A stretch of DNA of 11,256 bases, taken from contig JAEWJO010000444.1 of the NCBI GenBank assembly GCA_023386455.1, forward strand, positions 1 to 11,256, given 5' to 3'. Positions 1 through 7,135 of this stretch are shown here, one piece after another (within the stretch, counting starts at the first letter, position 1; each line of letters starts with the position of its first letter). A model generated the notes under the pieces. It searched no databases. It saw only the letters and a program-made list of their open reading frames with translations, and was not told the origin of the DNA. A program made the position numbers and the translations under genes. Source of the stretch: Pseudomonadota bacterium. GTDB taxonomy: Bacteria > Myxococcota_A > Polyangia > Haliangiales > Haliangiaceae.

Positions 1-812
1 CGCTCGCGACGCTCGCGATCACGCGCAACGTCCGCCGGCTCGCAGCCGCCGCGGAGCGGATCGGCGCCGGCGACCTGCGCGCGCCGGTCACCGTGCGCAG
101 CCGCGACGAGCTCGGCGTCCTCGGCGACACGATGGACCGCATGCGCGAGCAGCTCGCCGAGCGCGACGCGAAGATGCAGCAGATGCTCGCCGGCATCGCG
201 CACGAGGTGCGCAACCCGCTCGCCGGCATGACCCTGTTCGCCGATATCCTGAAGGACGAGCTGCCCGCGCCCGACGAGCGCCGCGGCCATGTCGAGAAGA
301 TCCAGCGCGAGCTCGGCTACCTCGAGCGCGTCGTCAACGACTTCCTCGAGTACGCGCGCCGGCCCCGCCCCGAGGTCGCCACGATCGACATCGGGGCGCT
401 CCTCGCCGAGGTCGCGCAGATGGCGACGACGTCGAACGTCGAGGTCCGCGTCACGCCGGGTGGGCCGACGACGGTGCAAGCGGATCACGCGCAGCTGCGG
501 CGCGCGCTCCTGAACCTCGCGCGCAACGCCGTCCAGGCGGCGACCGCCGCCGACCATCGCGGTGCAGACGTCGTGACGCTGGCGGCGCGCGAGGACGGCG
601 GCGCCGTCTGGCTCGACGTGTGGAACCGCGGCAAGGAGATCTCGCCCGAGACGAGCGGCAAGCTGTTCGAGCCGTTCTACACGACGCGCGAGAAGGGCAC
701 CGGCCTCGGCCTCGCGTTCGTGCGCGACATCGCGGTCGATCACGGTGGCCGCGTCGAGCTGGCGAGCGGCGACGGCGAGACGACGTTCTCGATCGTCCTG
801 CCCGCTGCGTGA
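1..812 (+). CDS. Sensor histidine kinase, NtrB/ZraS type (5' truncated)
   Basis: The gene enters from the left edge; its first complete codon is at 3. The visible part begins inside a HAMP linker (RNVRRLAAAAERIGAGDL, then RDELGVLGDTMDRM), so a membrane-anchored sensor region should lie upstream. The HisKA H-box is AGIAHEVRNPLAGM, with the phosphoacceptor His at 201-203. It is followed by the FLEYARRPRP segment typical of NtrB/AtoS/ZraS kinases. The HATPase domain has an N-box (LLNLARNAVQAA), an F-box (KLFEPFYTTREKG) and a G2 box (GTGLGLAFVRDIA). The G1 box is degenerate: VWNRGKEISPE stands where VxDNGPGIxxE is usual, so Asn replaces the usual Asp. The kinase presumably autophosphorylates and passes phosphate to the NtrC-type regulator at 1226-2596, since this kinase class normally partners NtrC-like regulators. 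That partnership is inferred from adjacency. There is no receiver domain. The signal sensed cannot be told because the N-terminus is missing. Confidence 0.93.
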   Translation, partial: LATLAITRNVRRLAAAAERIGAGDLRAPVTVRSRDELGVLGDTMDRMREQLAERDAKMQQMLAGIAHEVRNPLAGMTLFADILKDELPAPDERRGHVEKIQRELGYLERVVNDFLEYARRPRPEVATIDIGALLAEVAQMATTSNVEVRVTPGGPTTVQADHAQLRRALLNLARNAVQAATAADHRGADVVTLAAREDGGAVWLDVWNRGKEISPETSGKLFEPFYTTREKGTGLGLAFVRDIAVDHGGRVELASGDGETTFSIVLPAA

Positions 813-832
813 TCGCGCATCGCGCCGAGCAC

Positions 833-849
833 CGTGCCGTCGAGGCACG
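833..849. repeat. Inverted repeat overlapping the -24 element
   Basis: CGTGCC (833-838) and GGCACG (844-849) form a perfect 6-base dyad around the 5-base centre GTCGA. The right half is the -24 element of the sigma-54 promoter. It could be a protein-binding site that competes with RpoN holoenzyme, or a weak hairpin at the 3' end of the kinase transcript. It may also be chance, since one half is already fixed by the promoter. Confidence 0.35.
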
Positions 850-858
850 CGCGTTGCT
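843..858 (+). promoter_or_regulatory. Sigma-54 (RpoN) promoter, -24/-12
   Basis: The sequence AGGCACGCGCGTTGCT matches the RpoN consensus TGGCACG-N4-TTGCW at 11 of 12 defined positions; only the first T is A. The invariant GG (844-845) and GC (856-857) are exactly 10 bases apart. Transcription would begin about 12 bases after the GC, near 868-870. That leaves a short leader containing the AGAGGA ribosome site (871-876) and the ATG at 885. The site lies in the 72-bp gap after the kinase and upstream of a gene for a sigma-54 activator. The natural reading is that the NtrC-type regulator at 1226-2596 activates this promoter, and so its own gene. No upstream activator site was identified with confidence; it would probably fall inside the kinase gene. 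Confidence 0.75.
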
Positions 859-884
859 CCTCGTCGGGCGAGAGGAATCATCAC

Positions 885-1175
885 ATGACGCGTCTCATCG
901 CCCTGCTGTTCATCGTTCCGCTGACGGCCGTTGCCCCGGCCGCGTACGCCGACGACCACGACCACGACAACGATCGAGAGCTGAAGCTCGAGGATCTGCC
1001 GAAGGCGGCGCGCGATGCCGTCCAGCGCGAGGTCAAGGATGGCAAGATCACGGACATCGACCGCGATCACGACCACGCCCAGATGTACTACGAGGTCGAG
1101 TTCATCCAGGACAACCGGCGCCAGGAGATCCACGTCGCGCAGGACGGCACCGTGCTGCTGCGCAAGAACGACTGA
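885..1175 (+). CDS. Exported PepSY-like protein, Asp/His-rich
   Basis: This is a 96-residue protein. Residues 1-22 form a Sec signal peptide: MTRL, then a hydrophobic core, ending AYA before DDHDHD, so cleavage is predicted after Ala22. The mature part fits the small PepSY-like fold: an LPKAARDAVQREVKDGKITD helix unit, then strands with YYEVEF, RQEIHVAQDG and TVLLRKND. It should act outside the inner membrane, in the periplasm. Two Asp/His clusters, DDHDHDND at the mature N-terminus and DRDHDHAQ mid-protein, suggest metal binding; this is inference. The start was chosen at ATG 885 because AGAGGA sits 8 bases upstream and the signal peptide begins there; an in-frame start at 834 would add an implausible 17 residues. 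The gene lies between the kinase and the NtrC-type regulator and directly behind a sigma-54 promoter, so it is probably both an output and possibly a modulator of that system. No enzymatic function is suggested. Confidence 0.85.
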   Translation: MTRLIALLFIVPLTAVAPAAYADDHDHDNDRELKLEDLPKAARDAVQREVKDGKITDIDRDHDHAQMYYEVEFIQDNRRQEIHVAQDGTVLLRKND

Positions 1176-1225
1176 ACGCGCCGCAACGCTCGCCCCGCTT
1201 CGCGTGTACCATGGGCCGCGACGGC

Positions 1226-2594
<1,369 letters not shown>

Positions 2595-2596
<2 letters not shown>

Positions 2597-2615
2597 CGCG
2601 GCGAGCGGCCGCGCT
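2595..2615 (+). terminator. GC-rich hairpin at the regulator's stop codon
   Basis: AGCGCGGC (2595-2602) and GCCGCGCT (2608-2615) are perfect 8-base complements around the loop GAGCG. The stem includes the last two bases of the TAG stop. No T-run follows (CGGTGTGCG), so it is not a textbook intrinsic terminator. In GC-rich genomes such stems often act as terminators or 3'-end stabilisers. Its position between the two-component module and the kaiC-like operon fits a transcription boundary. Confidence 0.45.
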
Positions 2616-2637
2616 CGGTGTGCGAGTTCGCTCGGTG
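2612..2637 (+). repeat. 9-bp direct repeat CGCTCGGTG upstream of the kaiC-like gene
   Basis: CGCTCGGTG occurs at 2612-2620 and again at 2629-2637, with starts 17 bases apart. Between them sits TGCGAGTT. CGGTGTGCG (2616-2624) can also pair with CGCGCACCG (2654-2662) with one G-U pair. The only intergenic space before the kaiC-like operon is 2597-2702, so the repeat is well placed to be an operator. The first copy overlaps the hairpin at the preceding stop codon. Function is not shown by the sequence. Confidence 0.4.
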
Positions 2638-2668
2638 CAAATTGCGTTCCGCACGCGCACCGCGACTC

Positions 2669-2702
2669 TTGAAACGATCTGCCGGCTGGGCAGACTACGT
2701 GA
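2669..2702 (+). promoter_or_regulatory. Possible vegetative promoter of the kaiC-like operon
   Basis: TTGAAA (2669-2674) matches five of six bases of a -35 box, and CAGACT (2691-2696) lies 16 bases on as a weak -10 (three of six). If used, transcription would begin at or next to the ATG at 2703, giving an almost leaderless mRNA. This agrees with the lack of a clear ribosome site before 2703. The -10 match is poor, so this is a suggestion only. Confidence 0.3.
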
Positions 2703-4181
2703 ATGCCCGCGACCGAACGTGCAGCGACCGGGATCGCTGGCCTCGACGACATCCTCTGCGGAGGTCTTCCGTGCAACCGCATCTACCTCGTCGAAGGTGA
2801 TCCGGGCGTCGGCAAGACGACGCTCGGCCTGCAGTTCCTGATCGAGGGTATTCGTGCCGGCGAACCCTGTCTCTACATCACGATGTCGGAGACCAAGGCC
2901 GAGATCGAGACCATTGCGGCATCGCACAACTGGTCGCTCGACGGCCTCGCGATGTTCGAGCTATCGGCACTCGAGCAGCAGCTGCGGATGGAGGGGGAGA
3001 ACACGATCTTTCACCCGTCCGAGGTCGAGCTGACCGAGACGACGCGCGCGATCCTGCAGTTCGTCGACAAGGTGAACCCTCGACGCGTCGTGTTCGACTC
3101 GCTGTCGGAGCTGCGGCTGCTCGCGCAGAACCCGCTGCGGTATCGCCGCGAGGTCCTGAACCTGAAGACGTACTTCACCGGCCAGCACGCGACCGTCGTC
3201 CTGCTCGACGATCGGACGTCGGAGCCCGGCGACATGCAGCTGCAGAGCCTCGCCCACGGCGTGATCTCGCTCGAGCAGATGGCCCCGGAGTTCGGCGGCG
3301 ATCGCCGGCGCGTGCGCGTCGGCAAGCTGCGCGGATCGGTCTTCCGCAGCGGCTATCACGACTACGCGATCCGCACCGGCGGACTCGAGGTGTTTCCACG
3401 CCTGGTCGCGTCCGAGCACCACGTCCCGTACGCGCGCGAGATGCTGTCGAGCGGGGTGAACACGCTCGACGCGATGCTCGGTGGCGGCGTCACGCGCGGC
3501 ACGAGCACGCTGATCATGGGCCCCGCGGGTACCGGCAAGTCGGCGATCACGACGCTGTACGCGGTCGCGGCGGCACGGCGCGGCGAGCGGAGCGTGATCT
3601 TCACGTTCGACGAGCTGCGCCGGACCACGATCGAGCGCGCCGACTCACTCGGCATGAACATGTCGGCGGAGGTCGACGCCGGGCGCATCGTCGTCCAGCA
3701 GATCGATCCCGCCGAGATGAGCCCCGGCGAGCTCGCCCACCGGGCCCGCTCGCTGATCGAGGACCATGGCTTCAAGCTGGTCATCATCGATAGCGTCAAC
3801 GGGCTACTCCACTCGATGCCGGCGGAGAAGTACCTCTACATCCAGCTCCACGAGCTGTTCACCTACTTCGGCCAGCTCGGCGTCACGACGATCATGGTGA
3901 TGGCGCAGAACGGCGTCGTCGGCTCGGTCGGGTCGCCGGCCGACATCAGCTACATCGCCGACTCCGTCATCCTGCTCCGCTACTTCGAGGCACTCGGTCG
4001 CGTGCGCAAGGCGATCTCGGTGATCAAGAAGCGCACCGGCCGGCACGAGGACGCGATCCGCGAGCTGTCGCTCGATGCCAGTGGCGTGAACGTCGGGCGC
4101 GAGCTGACGGACTTCCGGGGCGTCCTGACGTCGGTGCCCGTGTATGACGGCGACGCCAGCGACCTCGCAGAGGAGCCGTGA
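2703..4181 (+). CDS. KaiC-like double-domain ATPase
   Basis: The product has 492 residues with two RecA/KaiC-type domains in tandem, close to KaiC length. Domain 1 (about 5-240) has TGIAGLDDILCGGLP, Walker A GDPGVGKTT (32-40), Glu63 in TMSE and Walker B VVFDS (Asp132). Domain 2 (about 245-480) has SSGVNTLDAMLGGGV, Walker A GPAGTGKS (273-280), Glu304 in FTFDE and Walker B VIIDS (Asp363). The end resembles the KaiC CII C-terminal segment: ADSVILLRYFE, then AISVIKKRTGRHEDAIREL. Judged by eye, the KaiC phosphosites align as Ser431 to Ser416, Thr432 to Tyr417 and Thr426 to Ser411. The long C-terminal A-loop of clock KaiC appears short. No kaiA or kaiB is adjacent. KaiC-like proteins of this kind are widespread outside cyanobacteria and often lie beside hybrid kinases, as here. 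It is probably an ATP-driven cytosolic signalling switch feeding the downstream kinase; a true clock role is not established. The stop overlaps the next start (GTGA). Confidence 0.92.
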   Translation: MPATERAATGIAGLDDILCGGLPCNRIYLVEGDPGVGKTTLGLQFLIEGIRAGEPCLYITMSETKAEIETIAASHNWSLDGLAMFELSALEQQLRMEGENTIFHPSEVELTETTRAILQFVDKVNPRRVVFDSLSELRLLAQNPLRYRREVLNLKTYFTGQHATVVLLDDRTSEPGDMQLQSLAHGVISLEQMAPEFGGDRRRVRVGKLRGSVFRSGYHDYAIRTGGLEVFPRLVASEHHVPYAREMLSSGVNTLDAMLGGGVTRGTSTLIMGPAGTGKSAITTLYAVAAARRGERSVIFTFDELRRTTIERADSLGMNMSAEVDAGRIVVQQIDPAEMSPGELAHRARSLIEDHGFKLVIIDSVNGLLHSMPAEKYLYIQLHELFTYFGQLGVTTIMVMAQNGVVGSVGSPADISYIADSVILLRYFEALGRVRKAISVIKKRTGRHEDAIRELSLDASGVNVGRELTDFRGVLTSVPVYDGDASDLAEEP

Positions 4182-5701
4182 CCCTACCGGCGGATCCAGA
4201 GCGCGTGCTCGTCCTCGCACCACGGGGACGCGATGCGGAGCTCGTGTCCGCGCTGATGACGGACCACGGAATCGGCACCGCGGTCTGCGCCGACACCGAC
4301 ACGCTGCTGGTGGAGCTCGGCCGCGGCGCCGCGTGCCTCATCGTCACGCTCGAAGGCCTGACGCCGCCGCTGCAGGATGCGCTCGTCGGGATGCTCGACA
4401 AGCAGCCGCCGTGGTCGGACTTCCCGATCATCGTGCTCGCGGGCTCGCGCGAAGCGGCCCGCAGCAAGAACCTCGTCGAGAGGCTCGGCAACGTCACCGT
4501 CGTCGAGCGGCCGATCTCGCCACAGACGCTGCTCGCGGCGGTGAATGCCGCGCTCCGCGCGCGCCGGCGCCAGTACGAGGCACGCGTCGCGATCGAGCAG
4601 CGCGACCAGTTCCTCGCGATGCTGGGGCACGAGCTGCGCACACCGCTCGGCGCGATCGTGCTCGCGACCGAGCTCGCGCGCAGCGGCAACGATCGCGCGC
4701 AGCTCGAGACCCGGCTCGAGGTCATCGCCCGCCAGTCGAACCTGCTCGCACGGCTCGTCGACGATCTGCTCGACGTCGCGCGCGTCACGACCGGCAAGGT
4801 GCGCCTGCGCAGCGAGGCCGTCGATGTCGACTCGGTCGTCCGGGGCTGCATCGACGCGCACGCCGAGCGTGCTCGCGTACGCAACATCACGCTCGTCCTC
4901 ACGGCGACGAGCGGTGCCGTGATCGAGGGCGACACCGTGCGGATCGAGCAGGTGATCAACAACCTGCTCGCCAACGCGATCAAGTACAGCCCGTCGGGTC
5001 GCACCGTTCGCGTCGGCGCGACGCTCCACGATCGCGTGTGCGAGATCCGTGTGCGCGACCAGGGAATCGGCATCGCGCCGGACATGCAGGGGCGCGTGTT
5101 CGACCTGTTCGCCCAGGTCGACGGCAGCATCGAGCGTGCCGATGGCGGCATGGGCATCGGGCTCACGCTCGTCGATCGCCTCGTCCGCCTGCACGGCGGG
5201 ACCGTCGAGGTCATCAGCGCCGGCCTCGGCCAGGGCAGCGAGTTTATCGTCAGGCTCCCCGTCGGGAACCCGCCGGGCCTCGGCAGCGTGATCGAGCTGC
5301 ACGGCCGGCGCGACGGCAAGGTCCGCGTCGTCCTCGTCGAGGACAATGCCGATCTGCGCGACCTGACGACCCAGCTCCTCGAGGCGCTCGGCTGCACCGT
5401 CGAGGTCAGCGTCGACGGTCCCGACGGCGTCGAGCGCATCGTCCAGAGCCTCCCGGACATCGCGTTCGTCGACATCGGTCTGCCCCTGCTCGATGGCTTC
5501 GGCGTGGCCTCGGCCGTGCGCGCGGCCGTCGGCGGCGCGGTGATGCTCGTCGCCGTCACCGGGTACGGCCGCGGCCAGGATCGCGACCGGGCCCTCGCCG
5601 CGGGCTTCGACGTGTTCGTCACGAAGCCGCTCGGTGCCGACTCGATCCGCACCCTCATCGAGCGGGCGCGCGCGCGACGGCCGGCGTCTCGCTCGGCCTG
5701 A
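4178..5701 (+). CDS. Hybrid histidine kinase with pseudo-receiver and C-terminal receiver
   Basis: The product has 507 residues. Residues 8-127 form a receiver-like domain (RVLVLAP, LIVTLEGL, IIVLAG, VVERPISPQ) without a phosphoacceptor: Thr57-Leu58-Glu59 occupy the usual Asp region. The HisKA H-box is DQFLAMLGHELRTPL with His151. The HATPase domain has an N-box NNLLANAIKYSP (Asn266), a G1 box VRDQGIGIAPD (Asp294) and a G2 box GGMGIGL (323-329). The C-terminal receiver (about 385-500) has an acidic pair in VLVEDN, phosphoacceptor Asp432 (FVDIGLP), and Thr and Lys483 in VTGYG and VTKPLG. There are no membrane segments, so it is cytosolic. The GTG start at 4178 overlaps the kaiC-like stop; AGAGGAG (4169-4175) sits only 2 bases upstream, which suits translational coupling rather than free initiation. 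GTG 4205 is an alternative. Phosphate likely passes from His151 to Asp432, then to an unseen phosphotransfer protein. The KaiC-like partner may regulate it through the pseudo-receiver. Confidence 0.93.
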   Translation: MTLPADPERVLVLAPRGRDAELVSALMTDHGIGTAVCADTDTLLVELGRGAACLIVTLEGLTPPLQDALVGMLDKQPPWSDFPIIVLAGSREAARSKNLVERLGNVTVVERPISPQTLLAAVNAALRARRRQYEARVAIEQRDQFLAMLGHELRTPLGAIVLATELARSGNDRAQLETRLEVIARQSNLLARLVDDLLDVARVTTGKVRLRSEAVDVDSVVRGCIDAHAERARVRNITLVLTATSGAVIEGDTVRIEQVINNLLANAIKYSPSGRTVRVGATLHDRVCEIRVRDQGIGIAPDMQGRVFDLFAQVDGSIERADGGMGIGLTLVDRLVRLHGGTVEVISAGLGQGSEFIVRLPVGNPPGLGSVIELHGRRDGKVRVVLVEDNADLRDLTTQLLEALGCTVEVSVDGPDGVERIVQSLPDIAFVDIGLPLLDGFGVASAVRAAVGGAVMLVAVTGYGRGQDRDRALAAGFDVFVTKPLGADSIRTLIERARARRPASRSA

Positions 5702-5728
5702 CCGCCCCTCGCGTGCTAAGGCATCGGC

Positions 5729-6127
5729 ATGATCGATCGTGCCCGGGTCGAGACGATCGCGTACGCAGTGCTGCGCGTCGTCTCCGGCTTCATGTTCCTG
5801 TTTCACGGTGCTCAGAAGATCCTAGGCGTCCTCACCACGAAGGTCGGGCCCGAGACGTTCTCGCAGAAGTGGGTCGGCGGCGTCATCGAGCTCGTCTGCG
5901 GCACGCTGATCTGCCTCGGCCTGTTCACCCGTCCGGCCGCGTTCCTCGCGTCGGGCACGATGGCGGTCGCCTACCTGCAGTTCCACTGGAAGGGCGCGAT
6001 GGGCAACTCGCTGCTTCCGATCGTCAACGGCGGCGAGCTCGCAGCGCTGTACTGCTTCGTCTTCCTGCTGATCTTCGCGCGCGGGGCCGGGACGTTCTCG
6101 CTCGACCGCGTGCTGCGCCGCGCGTAG
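5729..6127 (+). CDS. DoxX family membrane protein
   Basis: The product has 132 residues, a typical DoxX length, with four predicted membrane helices at about 9-28, 49-67, 70-88 and 103-119. Family hallmarks are FLFHGAQKILG at the end of helix 1, ELVCGTLICLGLFTRPAA in helices 2-3, MAVAYLQFHW, then PIVNGGELAALYCF and a C-terminal GAGTFSLDRVL. DoxX-family proteins sit in the inner membrane and have been linked to thiol and oxidative-stress handling and to quinone-dependent oxidation; no specific substrate can be named here. The start at ATG 5729 is supported by TAAGG (5717-5721) 7 bases upstream. It begins 27 bp after the hybrid kinase and may be co-transcribed with it, although no functional tie is evident. 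Confidence 0.92.
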   Translation: MIDRARVETIAYAVLRVVSGFMFLFHGAQKILGVLTTKVGPETFSQKWVGGVIELVCGTLICLGLFTRPAAFLASGTMAVAYLQFHWKGAMGNSLLPIVNGGELAALYCFVFLLIFARGAGTFSLDRVLRRA

Positions 6128-6132
6128 CGCTA
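6125..6132. other. Converging stop codons in one 8-bp palindrome
   Basis: TAGCGCTA is a perfect palindrome. Its first three bases are the stop of the DoxX gene and its last three are the minus-strand stop of the exonuclease gene, leaving 2 bases between the genes. No terminator hairpin is visible for either transcript here, so each mRNA probably runs into the other gene as antisense. Confidence 0.6.
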
Positions 6133-7080
6133 CCGGCTGAACGGCGGCTGCGACGTCGGCGCGGGCTGGCCATAGCGCTGGCGCGCCCACGCGACGAACT
6201 CCTCGCCCGGCTGATCGAGCGCGGCCTTGCAGATCTCCGAGACGTGCGGCGGGAAGTCCTTCTCGAGGATCCACCGCAAGAAGCTCCGGTCGGGGCCGGC
6301 GGCGAGCTCGTGCACGGGCGCACCGCTGTGCTTGCCGAAGCCGACGACGATCACCTCGCCCTCCCAGCGCAGGTGCCGCGACGGGCCGACCCAGCTCGCG
6401 CGGCCCGGATCGGAGACGCTCGCGATGTGCGTCCAGTCGTGCTCGGCGAGGTTGAAGTGCTGGAGCATGCCGACGAGCACGCGCCCGGTCGCCGCGACAT
6501 CGGCGCTCGCCGAGTGCGCCGCCGCGAACTCGTCTCCGACGAACCGGCGATGCGCGTGCTGCAAGCTCCGTGGCTCGCACTGCTGCCACAGCCGGAACGC
6601 GTCGACGATCTTCTTGTTCGACAGGTCGAGCGGCGGATAGTTCAGCCGCTGGTACTCGGCCTGGAGCATGTCGATGTCGAACGACAGGTTGTAGCCGACG
6701 ATCACGTCGGCATTCGCGAACACCGCCGCGATCTCGTCGGCATACTCGCCAAACGGCGCGCAGCTGGCGAGCTCGGCCATGCTGATCCCGTGGACGGCCT
6801 GCGCGGCGGGGTGGATCGCGACCGCCGGCTTGATGCGCCAGGTCCGGCTGTGCGCCGTCTCGTCGAGGCCGTGCTGGACGCACAGCTCGATCACCTGATC
6901 GCGCGTGAAGTCGATCCCGGTGGTCTCGCAGTCGAACACGATGATCCGCAGGGCGCCGGGCGCCGCGGTCGGCCGGCTGTGGTCGGGGACGGTGGCGAGC
7001 GTGGGCTCGGGGGACGCCTCCGGCGCTGATGGCGTCGGGGGACGCCAGTCGAACAGCGACAGAGTGCCTTCCACACGCAA
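6130..7080 (-). CDS. DEDDh 3'-5' exonuclease, DnaQ-like, with C-terminal extra domain
   Basis: The product has 316 residues. The exonuclease core (about 44-206) has all five DEDDh positions: Asp50 and Glu52 (FDCETTG), Asp135 (YNLSFDID), and His189 and Asp194 (HSASADVAA). It should remove nucleotides from DNA or RNA 3' ends with two metal ions. A C-terminal domain (about 243-283: VGFGKHSGAPVHEL, SFLRWILEKDFPP) matches the small domain found after such folds in exodeoxyribonuclease X-like proteins. Residues 14-42 are a Pro/Ala-rich linker. Before it, TLSLFDW (6-12) resembles the beta-clamp-binding consensus QLSLF. This could be a repair or proofreading exonuclease; it is not clearly the replicative epsilon subunit. 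The start is uncertain. TTG 7080 has AGGGGGG about 11 bases upstream. GTG 7074 (MEGTLSLF) has GTAGG 8 bases upstream and may be better. The gene is divergent from the lipoprotein and convergent with the DoxX gene. Confidence 0.92.
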   Translation of the reverse strand: MRVEGTLSLFDWRPPTPSAPEASPEPTLATVPDHSRPTAAPGALRIIVFDCETTGIDFTRDQVIELCVQHGLDETAHSRTWRIKPAVAIHPAAQAVHGISMAELASCAPFGEYADEIAAVFANADVIVGYNLSFDIDMLQAEYQRLNYPPLDLSNKKIVDAFRLWQQCEPRSLQHAHRRFVGDEFAAAHSASADVAATGRVLVGMLQHFNLAEHDWTHIASVSDPGRASWVGPSRHLRWEGEVIVVGFGKHSGAPVHELAAGPDRSFLRWILEKDFPPHVSEICKAALDQPGEEFVAWARQRYGQPAPTSQPPFSR

Positions 7081-7135
7081 AGCCTACGGTGCCCCCCTGA
7101 CAACAACTGCGCGGCTTTGGAGTAGCCTTGGGCCC
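7081..7135. promoter_or_regulatory. Divergent promoter region between exonuclease and lipoprotein genes
   Basis: These 55 bases separate two divergent starts, so both promoters should lie in or near them. On the + strand CTGACA (7097-7102) matches five of six -35 bases; the only candidate -10, TAGCCT (7123-7128), is 20 bases on, which is too far for confidence. On the minus strand TAGGCT (7086-7081) could be a -10 close to the start codon. GGAG (7119-7122) is the likely ribosome site for the lipoprotein, 13 bases from its ATG. Only the location is well supported. Confidence 0.35.

Noticed and set aside
1205..1212. A -10-like TGTACCAT just before the NtrC-type regulator
   Set aside because: No -35 lies at the correct distance, and the upstream sigma-54 promoter with a 50-bp gap better explains expression.
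620..1225. Extending the NtrC-type regulator upstream to 620 in the same open frame
   Set aside because: The extra 202 residues are Arg-rich and motif-free and overlap the kinase and PepSY-like genes. The receiver domain begins cleanly at MATILIIDD.
2634..2645. A sigma-54 promoter before the kaiC-like gene (GGTGCAAATTGC)
   Set aside because: GG and GC are separated by 8 bases instead of the required 10, and the -24 context is poor.
2703..4181. Calling a true circadian clock from the KaiC-like gene
   Set aside because: No kaiA or kaiB is in the window, the Thr432 site is Tyr, and KaiC-like ATPases are common in non-clock bacteria.
4144..7029. A 961-codon + strand frame over the hybrid kinase and beyond
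   Set aside because: The product is Arg/Pro-rich without motifs, while the overlapping frame encodes intact histidine kinase boxes and the next gene encodes DoxX hallmarks.
7112..7133. A sigma-54 promoter on the minus strand for the exonuclease (AGGCTACTCCAAAGC)
   Set aside because: The GG-N10-GC spacing is right, but the TT of the -12 box is AA and most of the -24 box disagrees.
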